NCBI RefSeq assembly: GCF_040182365.1 | Contig: NZ_CP144460.1 | Span: 3,224,001 to 3,288,000, forward strand | Origin: Xanthomonas sp. 10-10 | GTDB taxonomy: Bacteria; Pseudomonadota; Gammaproteobacteria; Xanthomonadales; Xanthomonadaceae | DNA length: 64,000 nucleotides | Direction of reading: 5' to 3' | Shown: in pieces, positions 47,696 through 56,797 of the stretch | How the letters are laid out: each line of letters opens with the position of its first letter | Position numbering within the stretch: position 1 is the stretch's first letter | Position numbers and translations under genes: made by a program | The notes under the pieces: model-generated | Seen by the model: only the letters and a program-made list of their open reading frames with translations | The model's database searches: none | Told to the model about the DNA's origin: nothing

Positions 47696-48601
47696 ATGCT
47701 GCTGCGCACTGTTGTTTCTGCCTGCCTGCTCGCTCTGGTCTTGCCCGCTACCGCCCACGCGGCCTATCGCAGTCCGCAACAGATCCTGGACAGCTCGCCG
47801 GCCGACGCGTGGCGCGTGCTAGACCCCGATCGCACGCTGTACCTGGAGCTGGATGGCGGGCGGGTCATCATCGAGCTGGCGCCGCAGTTTGCGCCCGAGC
47901 ACGTGGGCAACATCCGCACGCTGGCCCACGAGCGCTTCTGGGACGGGCTGAGCATCTACCGCTCGCAGGACAATTTCGTGGTGCAGTTCGGCGACCCCGA
48001 CGGCGAGACGCCCGGCAAGGCAAGATCCCTGGGCTCGGCCAAGACGCATCTGCCGGCCGAATTCGAACGCCCGGCGCAGGGCCTGGATTTCCAGCGCCTG
48101 CCCGATAGCGATGGCTGGGCGCCGCAGGTCGGTTTTGTCGAGGGCTTCCCGGCAGGCCGCGACAGCGCCAGCGGCAAAGCCTGGCTGGCGCATTGCTACG
48201 GCACGCTGGGCGCAGGCCGCAACAACGACGAAGACAGCAGCATCGGCGCCGAGCTGTATGTGGTCACCGGGCAGTCGCCGCGGCAGCTGGATCGCAACAT
48301 CACCGTGGTCGGACGCGTGGTCAAGGGCATGGAATTGCTCAGCGTGATCCCGCGCGGCCCCGACCCGATGGGCTTCTACGAAGACCCCGCGCAGCGCTCG
48401 CCGATCCGTGCGATCCGCCTGGCCAGCGAGGTGCCGGTGCCCGAGCGCACGCCACTGCAACTGCTGCGCACCGACAGCCAGACCTTCCGCGACGTGGCCG
48501 AAGCACGCCGCAATCGCAGGGACGATTTCTACAAGCGCCCGGCCGGGCATATCGATCTGTGCAATGTGCCGTTGCCGGTGCGGGCGCCGCCTGCTGGTTG
48601 A
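47696..48601 (+). CDS. Cyclophilin-type peptidyl-prolyl isomerase, secreted
   Basis: 301 aa. The signal peptide ends near residue 23 (TAHA, then A). A cyclophilin-like domain follows, with [21 protein letters not shown], then [11 protein letters not shown] and a long insert; the family active-site Arg equivalent is in the [14 protein letters not shown] block. It is longer than classical cyclophilin (about 165 aa) and has an extra C-terminal region ([24 protein letters not shown]). Periplasmic folding helper is likely. Its sequence runs up to a heptamer repeat tract. Confidence 0.85.
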   Translation: MLLRTVVSACLLALVLPATAHAAYRSPQQILDSSPADAWRVLDPDRTLYLELDGGRVIIELAPQFAPEHVGNIRTLAHERFWDGLSIYRSQDNFVVQFGDPDGETPGKARSLGSAKTHLPAEFERPAQGLDFQRLPDSDGWAPQVGFVEGFPAGRDSASGKAWLAHCYGTLGAGRNNDEDSSIGAELYVVTGQSPRQLDRNITVVGRVVKGMELLSVIPRGPDPMGFYEDPAQRSPIRAIRLASEVPVPERTPLQLLRTDSQTFRDVAEARRNRRDDFYKRPAGHIDLCNVPLPVRAPPAG

Positions 48602-48650
48602 TTCGGGATTCGGGATTCGGGAATCGGGAATCGGGAATCGGGAATCGCAA
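48600..48650. repeat. Longest GGGATTC/GGGAATC heptamer tract
   Basis: Seven tandem heptamers: three GGGATTC-like units, then four GGGAATC units, ending in GCAAGAGCG. It begins in the cyclophilin stop codon and lies between this gene and the converging DMT gene. Confidence 0.85.
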
Positions 48651-48667
48651 GAGCGAGGCGCGCGTGC

Positions 48668-49555
48668 TCAGCGCGCGCGCTGGCTGAAGGCGACGCTGCC
48701 CAGGATCAGCACCGCGGCCAGCAACATGGTCCAGGTCAGCGGTTCGCCCAGCAGCGACCACGCCAGCAGCGCACCGAACACCGGCACCAGGTAGGTCACG
48801 GTGGATGCACGCGCCGGGCCGATGCGTTGGATCAAGCGGTAATACATCAGGAACGCCAACCCGGTGCAGACCACGCCCAACGCGGTCGCGCAGACCCAGG
48901 CCACTGCCGGCACCGGCGTGGTCGGCCACTGCAGCCAGGCCAACGGCGCCAGCAGCAACGCACTGCAGCCCAGCGTGGAGGCCGCCGATGCGGCCGGTGG
49001 CAGGTCGCCCATGTGGCGCTTCACCAGGTTGTAGCCGATGCCGTACAGCAGCGAGGCGGTCGCCCCTGCCAATGCCGCCGGTCCCACGCTCAACCCGGCC
49101 GATTTGCCGGTCGCCAGCACCAGCACGCCGATGAATCCGACCAGCAAGGCCAGCGCGCGCCGCGTGCCGATGCGTTCGCCAAAGAACAGGAACGCGATCA
49201 AGGCGGTGAACAACACCGTCATCGCATTGCAGATCGCACCGACGGCGGCCGGCGCGTGCTGCGCGCCCCACGCGAACAGCAAGAACGGCAGGGCGGAGTT
49301 CAACACGCCGATCGCGGCCAGCATCGGCCAACGGTGCAAGGGGAAGCGGTCGCGCGCCAGCCACAAAAACGGCAGCAGCACCGCCGCACCCAGTGCCAGG
49401 CGGATTTCCACCAGGGCCACCGTGCCGAACTTGGGCGCCGCCACGCGCATGAACAGGAACGAGCAGCCCCATACGATGCCAAGAAAACCCAGCTCCAGCG
49501 GGGTCCGCCATTCGCGCGTCGCACCGACCGGCTGCGTCGACGAGTGCGCACTCAT
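48668..49555 (-). CDS. EamA/DMT-family transporter
   Basis: 295 aa with about ten membrane helices in two EamA repeats (GFLGIVWGCSFLFMRVA at the start; GIGYNLVKRHMGDLPP between them; VTYLVPVFGALLAWSLLGEPLTWTMLL near the end). Such proteins export or import small metabolites, amino acids or nucleotide-type compounds; the substrate is unknown. It is divergent from a LysR regulator with 170 bp between starts, so the regulator may control it. Confidence 0.85.
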   Translation of the reverse strand: MSAHSSTQPVGATREWRTPLELGFLGIVWGCSFLFMRVAAPKFGTVALVEIRLALGAAVLLPFLWLARDRFPLHRWPMLAAIGVLNSALPFLLFAWGAQHAPAAVGAICNAMTVLFTALIAFLFFGERIGTRRALALLVGFIGVLVLATGKSAGLSVGPAALAGATASLLYGIGYNLVKRHMGDLPPAASAASTLGCSALLLAPLAWLQWPTTPVPAVAWVCATALGVVCTGLAFLMYYRLIQRIGPARASTVTYLVPVFGALLAWSLLGEPLTWTMLLAAVLILGSVAFSQRAR

Positions 49556-49725
49556 GGGCGTGCTCCGGCACCATGCCGTGCGGTACTGAAACGGCAGCAG
49601 ACAAGCGCGGGCAGACAGCTGGGCATGGCACGATCATCGCAACGGGATGGCGCAGCATCGGCTGCCACTGCGGGCGCGACAAGCGCGTAGTATCGCGGTC
49701 AGCCACAAATCTGACTCATGTCTCG

Positions 49726-50661
49726 ATGAATCTGCGCCCGACCCTGTTGCCCGCGCTGGGCGTGTTCGCCGCCGCCGCGCGCCACCAAAATTTTGCGCAT
49801 GCGGCCGAAGAACTGCATCTCACCGCCAGCGCGGTCAGTCACCACGTGCGCAAGCTCGAAGCGTTGCTGGGCGTCACCTTGTTTCAGCGGCTGCCGCGCG
49901 GGGTCAAACTCACCGCCGAAGGCCGCCAGCTGGCCGACGCCGCCACCGCCGCCCTGGCCGAGATCGCCGCGGTGGCCGGCAACCTGCACCCGCGCGAAGA
50001 CGCCATCCCGCTACGCGTGACCACGCTGCGCTCGCTGTCATACTGCTGGCTGTTGCCGCGGCTGCCGCGCTTTTGCCGCGCCCATCCGCACATCCGCCTG
50101 GACCTGCAATCGGACCCGGCGTTTTCGCGTTTCGAAGAAGGCGGCCCCGAACTGGGCATTCGGTATGGGCAAGGCGCATGGCCCGGACTGACCTCGCAGC
50201 ATTTGATGGACGATGAGTTGTTCCCGGTGGCCTCGCCTTCGTTGCCGGAAGTGGCGGCACTGCGCACACCGGCGCAGATCGCCCAGCTGCCGCTGCTGAG
50301 TGACATGTCGCCGCAGGGCTGGCGCGACTGGTTTCGCGCCGCCCAGGTGCGCGGCACCACGCTGCCACCGATGCATACCTTCAACGACAGCACCGATGCG
50401 ATGCGCGCGGCGGTCTACGGCCTGGGCGCGGTGCTGGCACGCAAGCACATCGCCCAGCCCTACCTGCAACGCTACGAACTGGTGCGGCTGCCAGGCCCCA
50501 CGCTCAAGGCCCGCTACGCGTATTACATCGTGCACCCCAGCCACCGCGAGCCCAGCCCGGCGGCAGCGTTGTTCATCGACTGGCTCAAACGCGAAGCCCT
50601 GGACGAACGTACCCCGATGCCTGCATTGCCGGCAGAACTGATGGCAATGCCTCGTGCCTGA
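49726..50661 (+). CDS. LysR-family transcriptional regulator (GcvA-like)
   Basis: 311 aa. N-terminal winged helix-turn-helix (LGVFAAAARHQNFAHAAEELHLTASAVSHHVRKLEALLGVTLFQR, residues 10-55) followed by a periplasmic-binding-protein-like sensor domain. The PALGVFAAAARHQNF opening and the RLPRGVKLTAEGR continuation resemble GcvA-type regulators. It faces the DMT transporter, and LysR proteins usually regulate the divergent gene. ATG 49726 is chosen since MNLRPTLLPAL is the usual start; the intergenic region contains T-N11-A patterns only loosely. Confidence 0.88.
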   Translation: MNLRPTLLPALGVFAAAARHQNFAHAAEELHLTASAVSHHVRKLEALLGVTLFQRLPRGVKLTAEGRQLADAATAALAEIAAVAGNLHPREDAIPLRVTTLRSLSYCWLLPRLPRFCRAHPHIRLDLQSDPAFSRFEEGGPELGIRYGQGAWPGLTSQHLMDDELFPVASPSLPEVAALRTPAQIAQLPLLSDMSPQGWRDWFRAAQVRGTTLPPMHTFNDSTDAMRAAVYGLGAVLARKHIAQPYLQRYELVRLPGPTLKARYAYYIVHPSHREPSPAAALFIDWLKREALDERTPMPALPAELMAMPRA

Positions 50662-50955
50662 GGCGGCTGGCTTGACCACTGCGATGTTGCTGGCCGGGCT
50701 TCGCTGGCCTGCATGACGTAAGCGCGGTGCGCGACCTGCGCGCAGGTGCTGGCGGACCGATGCGGCATGCCAGTGCGACAGGCGCACGACAACACACTCC
50801 AGCGTCAGCAACCGGCAGCGGCCTGCATCGCAACGCTGGCAGATCCCTTGCGCGCTCGCCGTCGACATCACCCCCATCGCCAATCACGGCAAGGCTCGCG
50901 ACGGGCGCCAGCTGCATCCGGCCGTGGACGGGCGGCGCAGCCCCGGAAAAAACAC

Positions 50956-51003
50956 TTGACATCGGCCGCCACAAAATCAATTAATTAGCTAATTCGTTAA
51001 TTA
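50956..51003 (+). promoter_or_regulatory. Promoter with AT-rich palindrome upstream of the ArsR regulator
   Basis: TTGACA (50956-50961) is followed 18 bp later by ATTAAT (50980-50985) as -35 and -10. The perfect palindrome AATTAGCTAATT (50983-50994) overlaps the -10, and TTAATTA occurs on either side (50981-50987 and 50997-51003). It is strikingly AT-rich compared with its neighbours. ArsR repressors bind such sites, so autoregulation is likely. The preceding ~290 bp after lysR shows nothing. Confidence 0.55.
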
Positions 51004-51014
51004 CTTAAGCCCTT

Positions 51015-51329
51015 ATGTCCATCGACCGCATCTTCGAAGCCCTCGCCTCCCAGCCCCGCCGCAAGATGCTGGCGTGCCTGGCAGACCAGGAACTCACCGC
51101 CGGCCAGATCGGGCAGTTGTTCGAAATGAGCGCGCCGGCCATCTCACGGCATCTGTCGGTACTGGAAAGCGCCGGGCTGGTGTCCAGCGAGCGGCGCGGC
51201 CAGTTCGTGGTCTATCGGCTCACCCCGGACAACATGGTCAACACGCTCAGCAGCTTTGCCTTCGAAGTCTGCCCGGCCTCGGCGCCGCTCAAGCGCAAGG
51301 CGCGAGCCCTGACCAAGAAGACCTCCTGA
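51015..51329 (+). CDS. ArsR/SmtB-family transcriptional repressor
   Basis: 104 aa. Winged helix: EALASQPRRKMLACLADQELTAGQIGQLFEMSAPAISRHLSVLESAGLVSSERRGQFVVYRL covers the ArsR fold. The DNA-recognition helix is SAPAISRHLSVLE. I see no CxC metal motif of ArsR, only Cys21 and Cys86 (in ACLAD and EVCP), so a metal, redox or other signal is possible. The downstream cupin-like/DUF2867 gene starts 24 bp later, and the pair is probably an operon. Confidence 0.88.
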   Translation: MSIDRIFEALASQPRRKMLACLADQELTAGQIGQLFEMSAPAISRHLSVLESAGLVSSERRGQFVVYRLTPDNMVNTLSSFAFEVCPASAPLKRKARALTKKTS

Positions 51330-51353
51330 CCCTCCTCCGGCCGCAAAGGACTC

Positions 51354-52793
51354 ATGCCGATGTTCAGCACGCCCCAGCAACGCCCTGCCGATGCACACGC
51401 AGGTTTTCCGTCAGTCCGTCTGGAGTCCTACAGCGGCGGTCTGCCGGTGGAGGTCACGCTGATCGCACAGCTGGGCGTGGGCGCAGGCAACCCGTTGATC
51501 GAACAGGCCTGTCGCCGCCAGCGCGCGCATCCCAGTTTTCACGATGCGCTGGACGAGCCATCGGCACGCCTGGCCGGCACCGACTTTGCGCACGGCGAAT
51601 CGACCGCGCTGTTCTCGTTTGCGGTGGGCGCCAACGGCCACCCGTTCCATCGCCACGCCGGCCATCGCATGTTCACCGCCATCACCGGCAGCAGTGGCGC
51701 GCAACTGCGCTTCTGCACCGCCTCGATGGAACAGATCGAACAGGATCCGCAGCACTTCCTGGCCGCGTTGCGGCATATCGATCTGCCGGCCGACTGTCTG
51801 TTCACCGTGCGCTTTGGCGGCGGCACCTGGCATCAGTTCGCACCGCTCAAAGCGCAAGCCGCACACCCGGCATTTTTCGCATTGTCCTGCCACAGCGATG
51901 AGGCCGGCGGCGACTTGAGCGATGCGGTGCGCGCACGCGTGCTGTCCGGCACTGCCGATATCGCCACGCTCACCGAAACGCTGCCCGAGGCGGTGCTCGG
52001 GCTACTGGCCTCGGCGCAGGCGCGTGCGCTGCAGATCCCCACCGTGCGTCTGTCGCTGGCCGCATCGCCAGGCAGCAGCAGGTTTGCCTGGTGCGGCCGG
52101 CTGCGCTCGCTCAGCGGCAGGCTGCGCCAGGCAGTGAGCCGGCTGCGTCGGCCGGTGGGGTTTGTTGCGCTGGCACCGCAGCTGGCGCAGGTCAGCGTGC
52201 ATGCCCAACCCAAGCCCGGCTCGCTGCTGACCCGGCACCTGCAAGGCTTCGATCATCAGGACAGCGTACGCCTGCGCCTGCAGCCGCATCAGTTGCGTCA
52301 ACGCGGTGCGCACACCTTGATGGCCTTGCTGCTGGAGGGGTTCACCGAGCGCGCGCCACGCGGCGTCACCTGGTTGATGCGGCTGCGCAATGCGCTGGTG
52401 GCGCCGCTGCAGTTGCGGACATCTCCGCTGGGCTGCCCGGTGTCTTCGTTGCTGTCGGCACAGCGCGACTGCCTGTTCGCAGGGCGATTCCCGGTACTTG
52501 CGCAAGACACTGCGCCACTGGATCGACGCGTGCAGGTGTTGCTGGGCGCCGACGACCGCCACCTGGTGTTTCGCAGCAGCGTCGGCGTGGAAGTACTGGA
52601 GGATGGCGGTGTGGAGCTCAGCCTGGAGACGCGCGTGGCCTGCCGCAACCGCTTTGGCCGCATCTACATGGCCTTGGTGGACGGCGTGCACCATCGCTAC
52701 ATCGCACCGGCGCTGCTGCGCACTGCCGCCCAGGCCCTGCTGGTGCCGGTATTGGATACCACTGCGACACAGGCAACCGCGCGGCGCCCGTGA
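51354..52793 (+). CDS. Cupin-like/DUF2867 fusion protein of unknown function
   Basis: 479 aa. The N-terminal half has a His-rich, cupin-like beta segment with H99, H101 and H104 in GHPFHRHAGHRM and H160 in GGGTWHQFAP, which could bind a metal. Residues 300-470 resemble DUF2867: VQVLLGADDRHLVFRSSVGVE, RFGRIYMALVDGVHHRYIAPALLRTA. No signal peptide or membrane helix is evident, so it is probably cytoplasmic. It is in the same operon as an ArsR repressor. The family combination is unfamiliar to me; each half-assignment is moderate. Confidence 0.65.
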   Translation: MPMFSTPQQRPADAHAGFPSVRLESYSGGLPVEVTLIAQLGVGAGNPLIEQACRRQRAHPSFHDALDEPSARLAGTDFAHGESTALFSFAVGANGHPFHRHAGHRMFTAITGSSGAQLRFCTASMEQIEQDPQHFLAALRHIDLPADCLFTVRFGGGTWHQFAPLKAQAAHPAFFALSCHSDEAGGDLSDAVRARVLSGTADIATLTETLPEAVLGLLASAQARALQIPTVRLSLAASPGSSRFAWCGRLRSLSGRLRQAVSRLRRPVGFVALAPQLAQVSVHAQPKPGSLLTRHLQGFDHQDSVRLRLQPHQLRQRGAHTLMALLLEGFTERAPRGVTWLMRLRNALVAPLQLRTSPLGCPVSSLLSAQRDCLFAGRFPVLAQDTAPLDRRVQVLLGADDRHLVFRSSVGVEVLEDGGVELSLETRVACRNRFGRIYMALVDGVHHRYIAPALLRTAAQALLVPVLDTTATQATARRP

Positions 52794-52874
52794 GCGGCCG
52801 GCGCACGCAGCCATCACCCGATCTTGCCTGACGGCTGCCTAGGCTTTGGGTCCCCAATCCAAGGAAGCTCTCCC

Positions 52875-53168
52875 ATGCCGACTCTTCGCATGCGTATCAC
52901 CGGCACCGACGACGACGCGCGTGCCATCGCCAACCTGCTGCAGAGCATCGAAGGCATCGAGCACGTCGAAGAAGTGGACGATCTGATGCCGCATCTGGAC
53001 GACGACGATTCCAGCTCGGCCGGCCTGTCCGACGACGAAGGTCCGGGCAGCCACGAGTTCGAAGTGGAAGCCGGCAACGACGCCACCGCGCAAAAGGTGC
53101 GCGACGCGGTGCAGGAACTGGCATTGCAGCTGGACGTTTTTGTCGAGTACGAGTTCGACGAAGGCTGA
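52875..53168 (+). CDS. Small acidic protein of unknown function
   Basis: 97 aa. Pattern: PTLRMRITGTDDDARAIANLLQSIEGIEHVEEVDDLMPHL, then a DDDDSSSAGLSDDEG linker, then FEVEAGNDATAQKVRDAVQELALQLDVFVEYEF. The beta-alpha-beta runs suggest an ACT- or ferredoxin-like fold. AAGGAAG lies 7 bp before the ATG. It follows the cupin/DUF2867 gene by 81 bp; no functional clue is visible. Confidence 0.7.
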   Translation: MPTLRMRITGTDDDARAIANLLQSIEGIEHVEEVDDLMPHLDDDDSSSAGLSDDEGPGSHEFEVEAGNDATAQKVRDAVQELALQLDVFVEYEFDEG

Positions 53169-53331
53169 GCTTGCGTTGGGCGCGACTGTAGTATCGATCG
53201 ACGCCTGCAGTCGGCCTGCCCTCTTGCCAGATCGCATGGCTTGCTGCGCCCTGCACTATGCAGGCACCGCCGCATTCCAGGCAGCGGTGCGTTCGAGGGC
53301 GCACGCTGCTGGCCACAACATGCTGCCAACG

Positions 53332-53350
53332 CGGCTGGGCCGCCCAGCCG
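53332..53350. terminator. Hairpin between converging genes
   Basis: CGGCTGGG and CCCAGCCG pair with a CCG loop, between the small acidic gene and the DUF4349 stop. It may act as a bidirectional terminator, though no T run follows. Confidence 0.45.
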
Positions 53351-53358
53351 TGCGCAGG

Positions 53359-54165
53359 TCAGGACGTCCTGCGCTGCCGCGCGCGCCAGCGCCACGCCTG
53401 CAACAGCAGCCAGCCGGCGATCGCCGCCAGCAGCGCCACTGGCAGCAACGCCGCGACCGCACGGATCACGAATGCCACGCTGGAGGAGAACACCTGCCCG
53501 AACTCGGCAGTGGCCTGCGCGATCTCGCTTCTGCCCTGTTCCCCACCCGTACTGCGGAAGTTGAGCGTCAGTAACTGCGTGCGGATACGGCGTTGCTGCT
53601 GCGCTGACTCCTGCTGGGTCTGCTGCGCCTGGGCTTCGATCTCGGCCAGGCGCTTGGACAACGCAAGCAGATCGCTTACCGCCAGATCGCGGCGCTGCTG
53701 CAACTCCAGCAGGCGCGCGTGCTCCTTTTGAAGACGTGCCTGCGCCAGGCCGGTATCGGCAATCTGCTGGGCCAGATCCTCGGCGCGCGTGCTGCGTGCC
53801 GCGACCTCTCCGTGCTGGCCGGCCAGTTGCACCAATGGCTCGACGCCATCGGGCACCGTGCGCACGCGAACGCTGCCGCTGGGCTCGCGTCCGCCATCCT
53901 GTTCCACCGCCAACAGTGCGCAGGTGCCGAACTGCGCGCTCTGGCACGCAGTGCGCACGGCCGCGATGCGCTGGCCGATCTGATCGGCGGGCAACTCGAT
54001 CCGCACATCGTGTTCGTACGCAAGCGCATCGCCTTGTGCGGCTGGCGGCGCTGGCGGCGCCGGGGCACCGCCATCTGCGGCCATCTCCCCCTGAGGCCGC
54101 GCACACCCGCACAGCGCCCAGCCGACCAGCAGCGCGATGCCGGGCCAGCGCATGCCGCGCCTCAT
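53359..54165 (-). CDS. DUF4349 lipoprotein
   Basis: 268 aa. The signal peptide ends in LCGC (Cys21). After a Pro/Ala-rich linker comes a DUF4349 domain: AYEHDVRIELPADQIGQRI, then a long coiled-coil (LQKEHARLLELQQRRDLAVSDLLALSKRLAEIEAQ), and a C-terminal membrane segment (VAALLPVALLAAIAGWLLLQAW, about residues 235-258). It has both a lipid anchor and a transmembrane helix, so topology is unusual. It overlaps the GFA gene by 4 bp (ATGA). Confidence 0.8.
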   Translation of the reverse strand: MRRGMRWPGIALLVGWALCGCARPQGEMAADGGAPAPPAPPAAQGDALAYEHDVRIELPADQIGQRIAAVRTACQSAQFGTCALLAVEQDGGREPSGSVRVRTVPDGVEPLVQLAGQHGEVAARSTRAEDLAQQIADTGLAQARLQKEHARLLELQQRRDLAVSDLLALSKRLAEIEAQAQQTQQESAQQQRRIRTQLLTLNFRSTGGEQGRSEIAQATAEFGQVFSSSVAFVIRAVAALLPVALLAAIAGWLLLQAWRWRARQRRTS

Positions 54166-54518
54166 CGGCTGGCTCCGTCGACCGTTTGCACGTTCAAGGT
54201 GGCCAGATCCAGCGCGGGCAGGCAACGTACGTTGACCGCCACGCTGGCTTCGCCGGTCTTGGGGTTGGCCCCCTCGCTGAAGGGCGCAATGCCGCACTGC
54301 GGGCAATGATGATGATCGATATGGTGGCGATTGAAGCGGTAGGTGCCGACCGCGTCCGGGTTCGCCTGCAGGCGCAGCTGGGTACGCGTGCCGAACCAGA
54401 GCAGGCCACCCCGACGGCGGCACAGCGAGCAATTGCAGTCGTAGACCTCGGTGATCGGGGCATCGGTCTCCAGCTCGAAGGCGATGCGTCCGCAATGACA
54501 GCTACCGGCATACAACAT
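54162..54518 (-). CDS. GFA-family zinc-binding protein (CENP-V/S-hydroxymethylglutathione synthase fold)
   Basis: 118 aa. The GFA motif is clear: AGSCHCG, then DCNCSLCRRRGG and HHHCPQCGI, giving two zinc sites. The founding member (Gfa) accelerates conjugation of formaldehyde with glutathione, but most family members are uncharacterised. The ribosome site AAGGAGG lies 7 bp before the ATG at 54518. It overlaps the DUF4349 gene and is divergent from the DUF885 gene. Confidence 0.88.
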   Translation of the reverse strand: MLYAGSCHCGRIAFELETDAPITEVYDCNCSLCRRRGGLLWFGTRTQLRLQANPDAVGTYRFNRHHIDHHHCPQCGIAPFSEGANPKTGEASVAVNVRCLPALDLATLNVQTVDGASR

Positions 54519-54753
54519 GGTGTTCCTCCTTGGAATGCGCCACCTCGCTGTGGCGTGCAACAGGCATACGGTGGCGACATGAAGGCGGGCCAGGCGCCAG
54601 CCAGGGCCTGTGCCGCAGACCGGCCGATTCAGCATGCCGGCCGCACCCGCTTGGCGCGCGACGCACCGCGTCGACCGCCACTCTAAACCAATGGCGGATG
54701 CGGACAACCGCGCAGTTGCCTATGCTGGCAGATTGACTCCACCAGGACCCACC

Positions 54754-56562
54754 ATGCGTCAACGCCTGCTTGTCCTCGCCCTGATCGCCGGCCTGAGTGC
54801 CTGCCAGCAGCAGCCCGAATCGCCGCGCGCCGATACCGCGCCGCCCGCCGGTGCGCACGATGCGCAGACCCCGGATGCGCGTTTTGCCGCGCTGTCCAAA
54901 CAAGCCCTGGACACCTGGATGCAGCTGTCGCCGGTCACCGCCACCCAGACCGGCGATCACCGCTTCGATACGCAGATCGACGATCTCAGCACCGCCGGGC
55001 GCCAGCGCAGCCTGGAGGCAGGCAAGAAGCTGCTGAGCGAGCTGGATGCGATCGACGTCGCCAAGCTGTCGCGCGAGAACCAGGTCGATGCGGCGATCCT
55101 GCGTAACCAGCTGCAGTCGGAACTCTGGAACACCGAGGTCCTGCAGAGCTGGGCCTGGGACCCGCAGGTCTACAACGGCCTGGCCGGCAGCGCGTTGTAC
55201 GGCCTGATGGCGCGCGAGTTCGCGCCGCTGCCCGAGCGGCTGGCGTCGGCCACCCAGCGCATGGAAAAGATCCCCAGCATCTTCGCCCAGGCGCGCGCCA
55301 ACCTGGACCCGGCGCGCGTGCCCAGGATCCACGCCGAGACGGTGGCCAAGCAGAACAAGGGCATCCTGAGCATCGTCGATACCTTCATCGCGCCCAACAT
55401 CAGCCAGCTCGGCCCGATCGAAGCGGCGCGCGCGCAGGCGGCCATCGACAACCTGCGCAAGGCCGTGACCGAGCAACAGACCTGGCTGGACACCGTGCTG
55501 GTGCCCAATGCCAAGGGCGACTTCCGCGTCGGTGCGGACAAGTACGATCAGAAGCTGAAATTCGCGCTGCTGTCGTCGCTGTCGCGCGCCGACATCAAAC
55601 AGCGTGCGGAGTCCGAACTCAAACGCGTGCGCAGCCAGATGTACGACATCGCGCGTACCGTGCTCAAGGACAAGCCGGGCGCACCGAAGCTGCCCGCCTC
55701 GCCCAGCGACGACCAGCAGCAGGCTGCGATCGAAGCCGCGCTGGAACTGGCCTATGCCGACAAACCCGCGCGCGACAAGGTGGTGGACGACGCCAAGGCG
55801 GCGCTGGCGCAATCCACCGAATTCGTGCGCCAGAAGGATTTGATGACGCTGCCGGATTCACCGGTGGACATCATCCTGATGCCGGAATTCCAGCGTGGCG
55901 TGGCGGTGGCGTATTGCGATTCGCCCGGCCCGCTCGACAAGAATCTCAAGACCTTCTACGCGGTCTCGCCGATACCCGAGGACTGGAACGACCAGCAGGT
56001 CGATTCGTTCCTGCGCGAGTACAACACCCGCATGATCCATCTGCTCAGCATCCACGAGGGCACGCCGGGCCATTACCTGGAAGGCTGGCACTCGGCCAAG
56101 TTCCCCTCCACGCTACGTGCGGTGCTGCGCTCGGGCATGTTCGCAGAAGGCTGGGCGGTGTACACCGAACGCATGATGCAGGAGCAGGGCTATCTGGAGA
56201 ACGACCCGCTGTTCCACCTGGTGCAGCTCAAGTTCTACCTGCGCACCATCGCCAACGCCATCCTCGACCAGGGCGTGCATGTGGACGGTTGGGATCGCGA
56301 CAAGGCGATGCATCTGATGACCCACGACACCTTCCAGCAGGAAAGCGAAGCCTCGGGCAAGTGGGTGCGTGCGCAGCTGTCGTCGGCGCAGCTGCCGACC
56401 TACTTCGTCGGCGTGCAGGAACACCTGGATACACGCAAGGCGGTGCAGGACAAATTGGGCAAGGACTTCAACCTGAAGGCCTACCACGACAAGATGCTGT
56501 CCTACGGTGCGCCGCCGGTGCGCTTTGCGCGCGAGTTGATGCTGGACCAGCCGATCGAGTGA
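54754..56562 (+). CDS. DUF885 family lipoprotein (putative zinc peptidase)
   Basis: 602 aa. The lipobox LSAC (Cys17) predicts an anchored envelope protein. The family signature is complete: HEGTPGH (His434, Glu435, His440) and EGWAVYTERMM about 35 residues later. This arrangement (HExxxxH and a downstream Glu) resembles a gluzincin, so a metallopeptidase role is likely but unproven. The ATG at 54754 gives the best signal peptide. Repeats follow its stop. Confidence 0.9.
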   Translation: MRQRLLVLALIAGLSACQQQPESPRADTAPPAGAHDAQTPDARFAALSKQALDTWMQLSPVTATQTGDHRFDTQIDDLSTAGRQRSLEAGKKLLSELDAIDVAKLSRENQVDAAILRNQLQSELWNTEVLQSWAWDPQVYNGLAGSALYGLMAREFAPLPERLASATQRMEKIPSIFAQARANLDPARVPRIHAETVAKQNKGILSIVDTFIAPNISQLGPIEAARAQAAIDNLRKAVTEQQTWLDTVLVPNAKGDFRVGADKYDQKLKFALLSSLSRADIKQRAESELKRVRSQMYDIARTVLKDKPGAPKLPASPSDDQQQAAIEAALELAYADKPARDKVVDDAKAALAQSTEFVRQKDLMTLPDSPVDIILMPEFQRGVAVAYCDSPGPLDKNLKTFYAVSPIPEDWNDQQVDSFLREYNTRMIHLLSIHEGTPGHYLEGWHSAKFPSTLRAVLRSGMFAEGWAVYTERMMQEQGYLENDPLFHLVQLKFYLRTIANAILDQGVHVDGWDRDKAMHLMTHDTFQQESEASGKWVRAQLSSAQLPTYFVGVQEHLDTRKAVQDKLGKDFNLKAYHDKMLSYGAPPVRFARELMLDQPIE

Positions 56563-56567
56563 TCGAT

Positions 56568-56752
56568 CCTTCTCCCCCGCGCGGGAGAGCGGCTACTGCC
56601 TGGTTTGATGCATGTTCCTTCTCCCGCGCGCGGGAGAAGGTGCCCCGAAAGGGCGGATGAAGGTGCGGGCGAAGCCTCGTATGGCTGAACCAGCGAGCGG
56701 CTTCGCCCCGTACCCTCACCCCAACCCCTCTCCCACAGGAGAGCGGGCTTGC
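56568..56752. repeat. Composite intergenic repeat region
   Basis: Two related palindromes (CTCCCCCGCGCGGGAGAG, then CTTCTCCCGCGCGCGGGAGA) lead to GGTGCCCCGAAAGGGCGGATG, and then to CCCTCACCCCAACCCCTC with GAGAGCGGGC. This family also occurs at 2532. It fills nearly the whole gap between the DUF885 and ABC genes and could act as a bidirectional terminator. Confidence 0.75.
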
Positions 56753-56797
56753 CAACGCCGTTGCTGCCGTTTTTAAACAATCCCCCAACCAACCTCA

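Noticed and set aside
48600..48650. CRISPR-like array
   Set aside because: The unit is a 7-bp repeat with no spacers; it is a microsatellite.
49556..49725. Defined LysR box between the DMT transporter and LysR genes
   Set aside because: Only generic T-N11-A matches exist, which are expected by chance.
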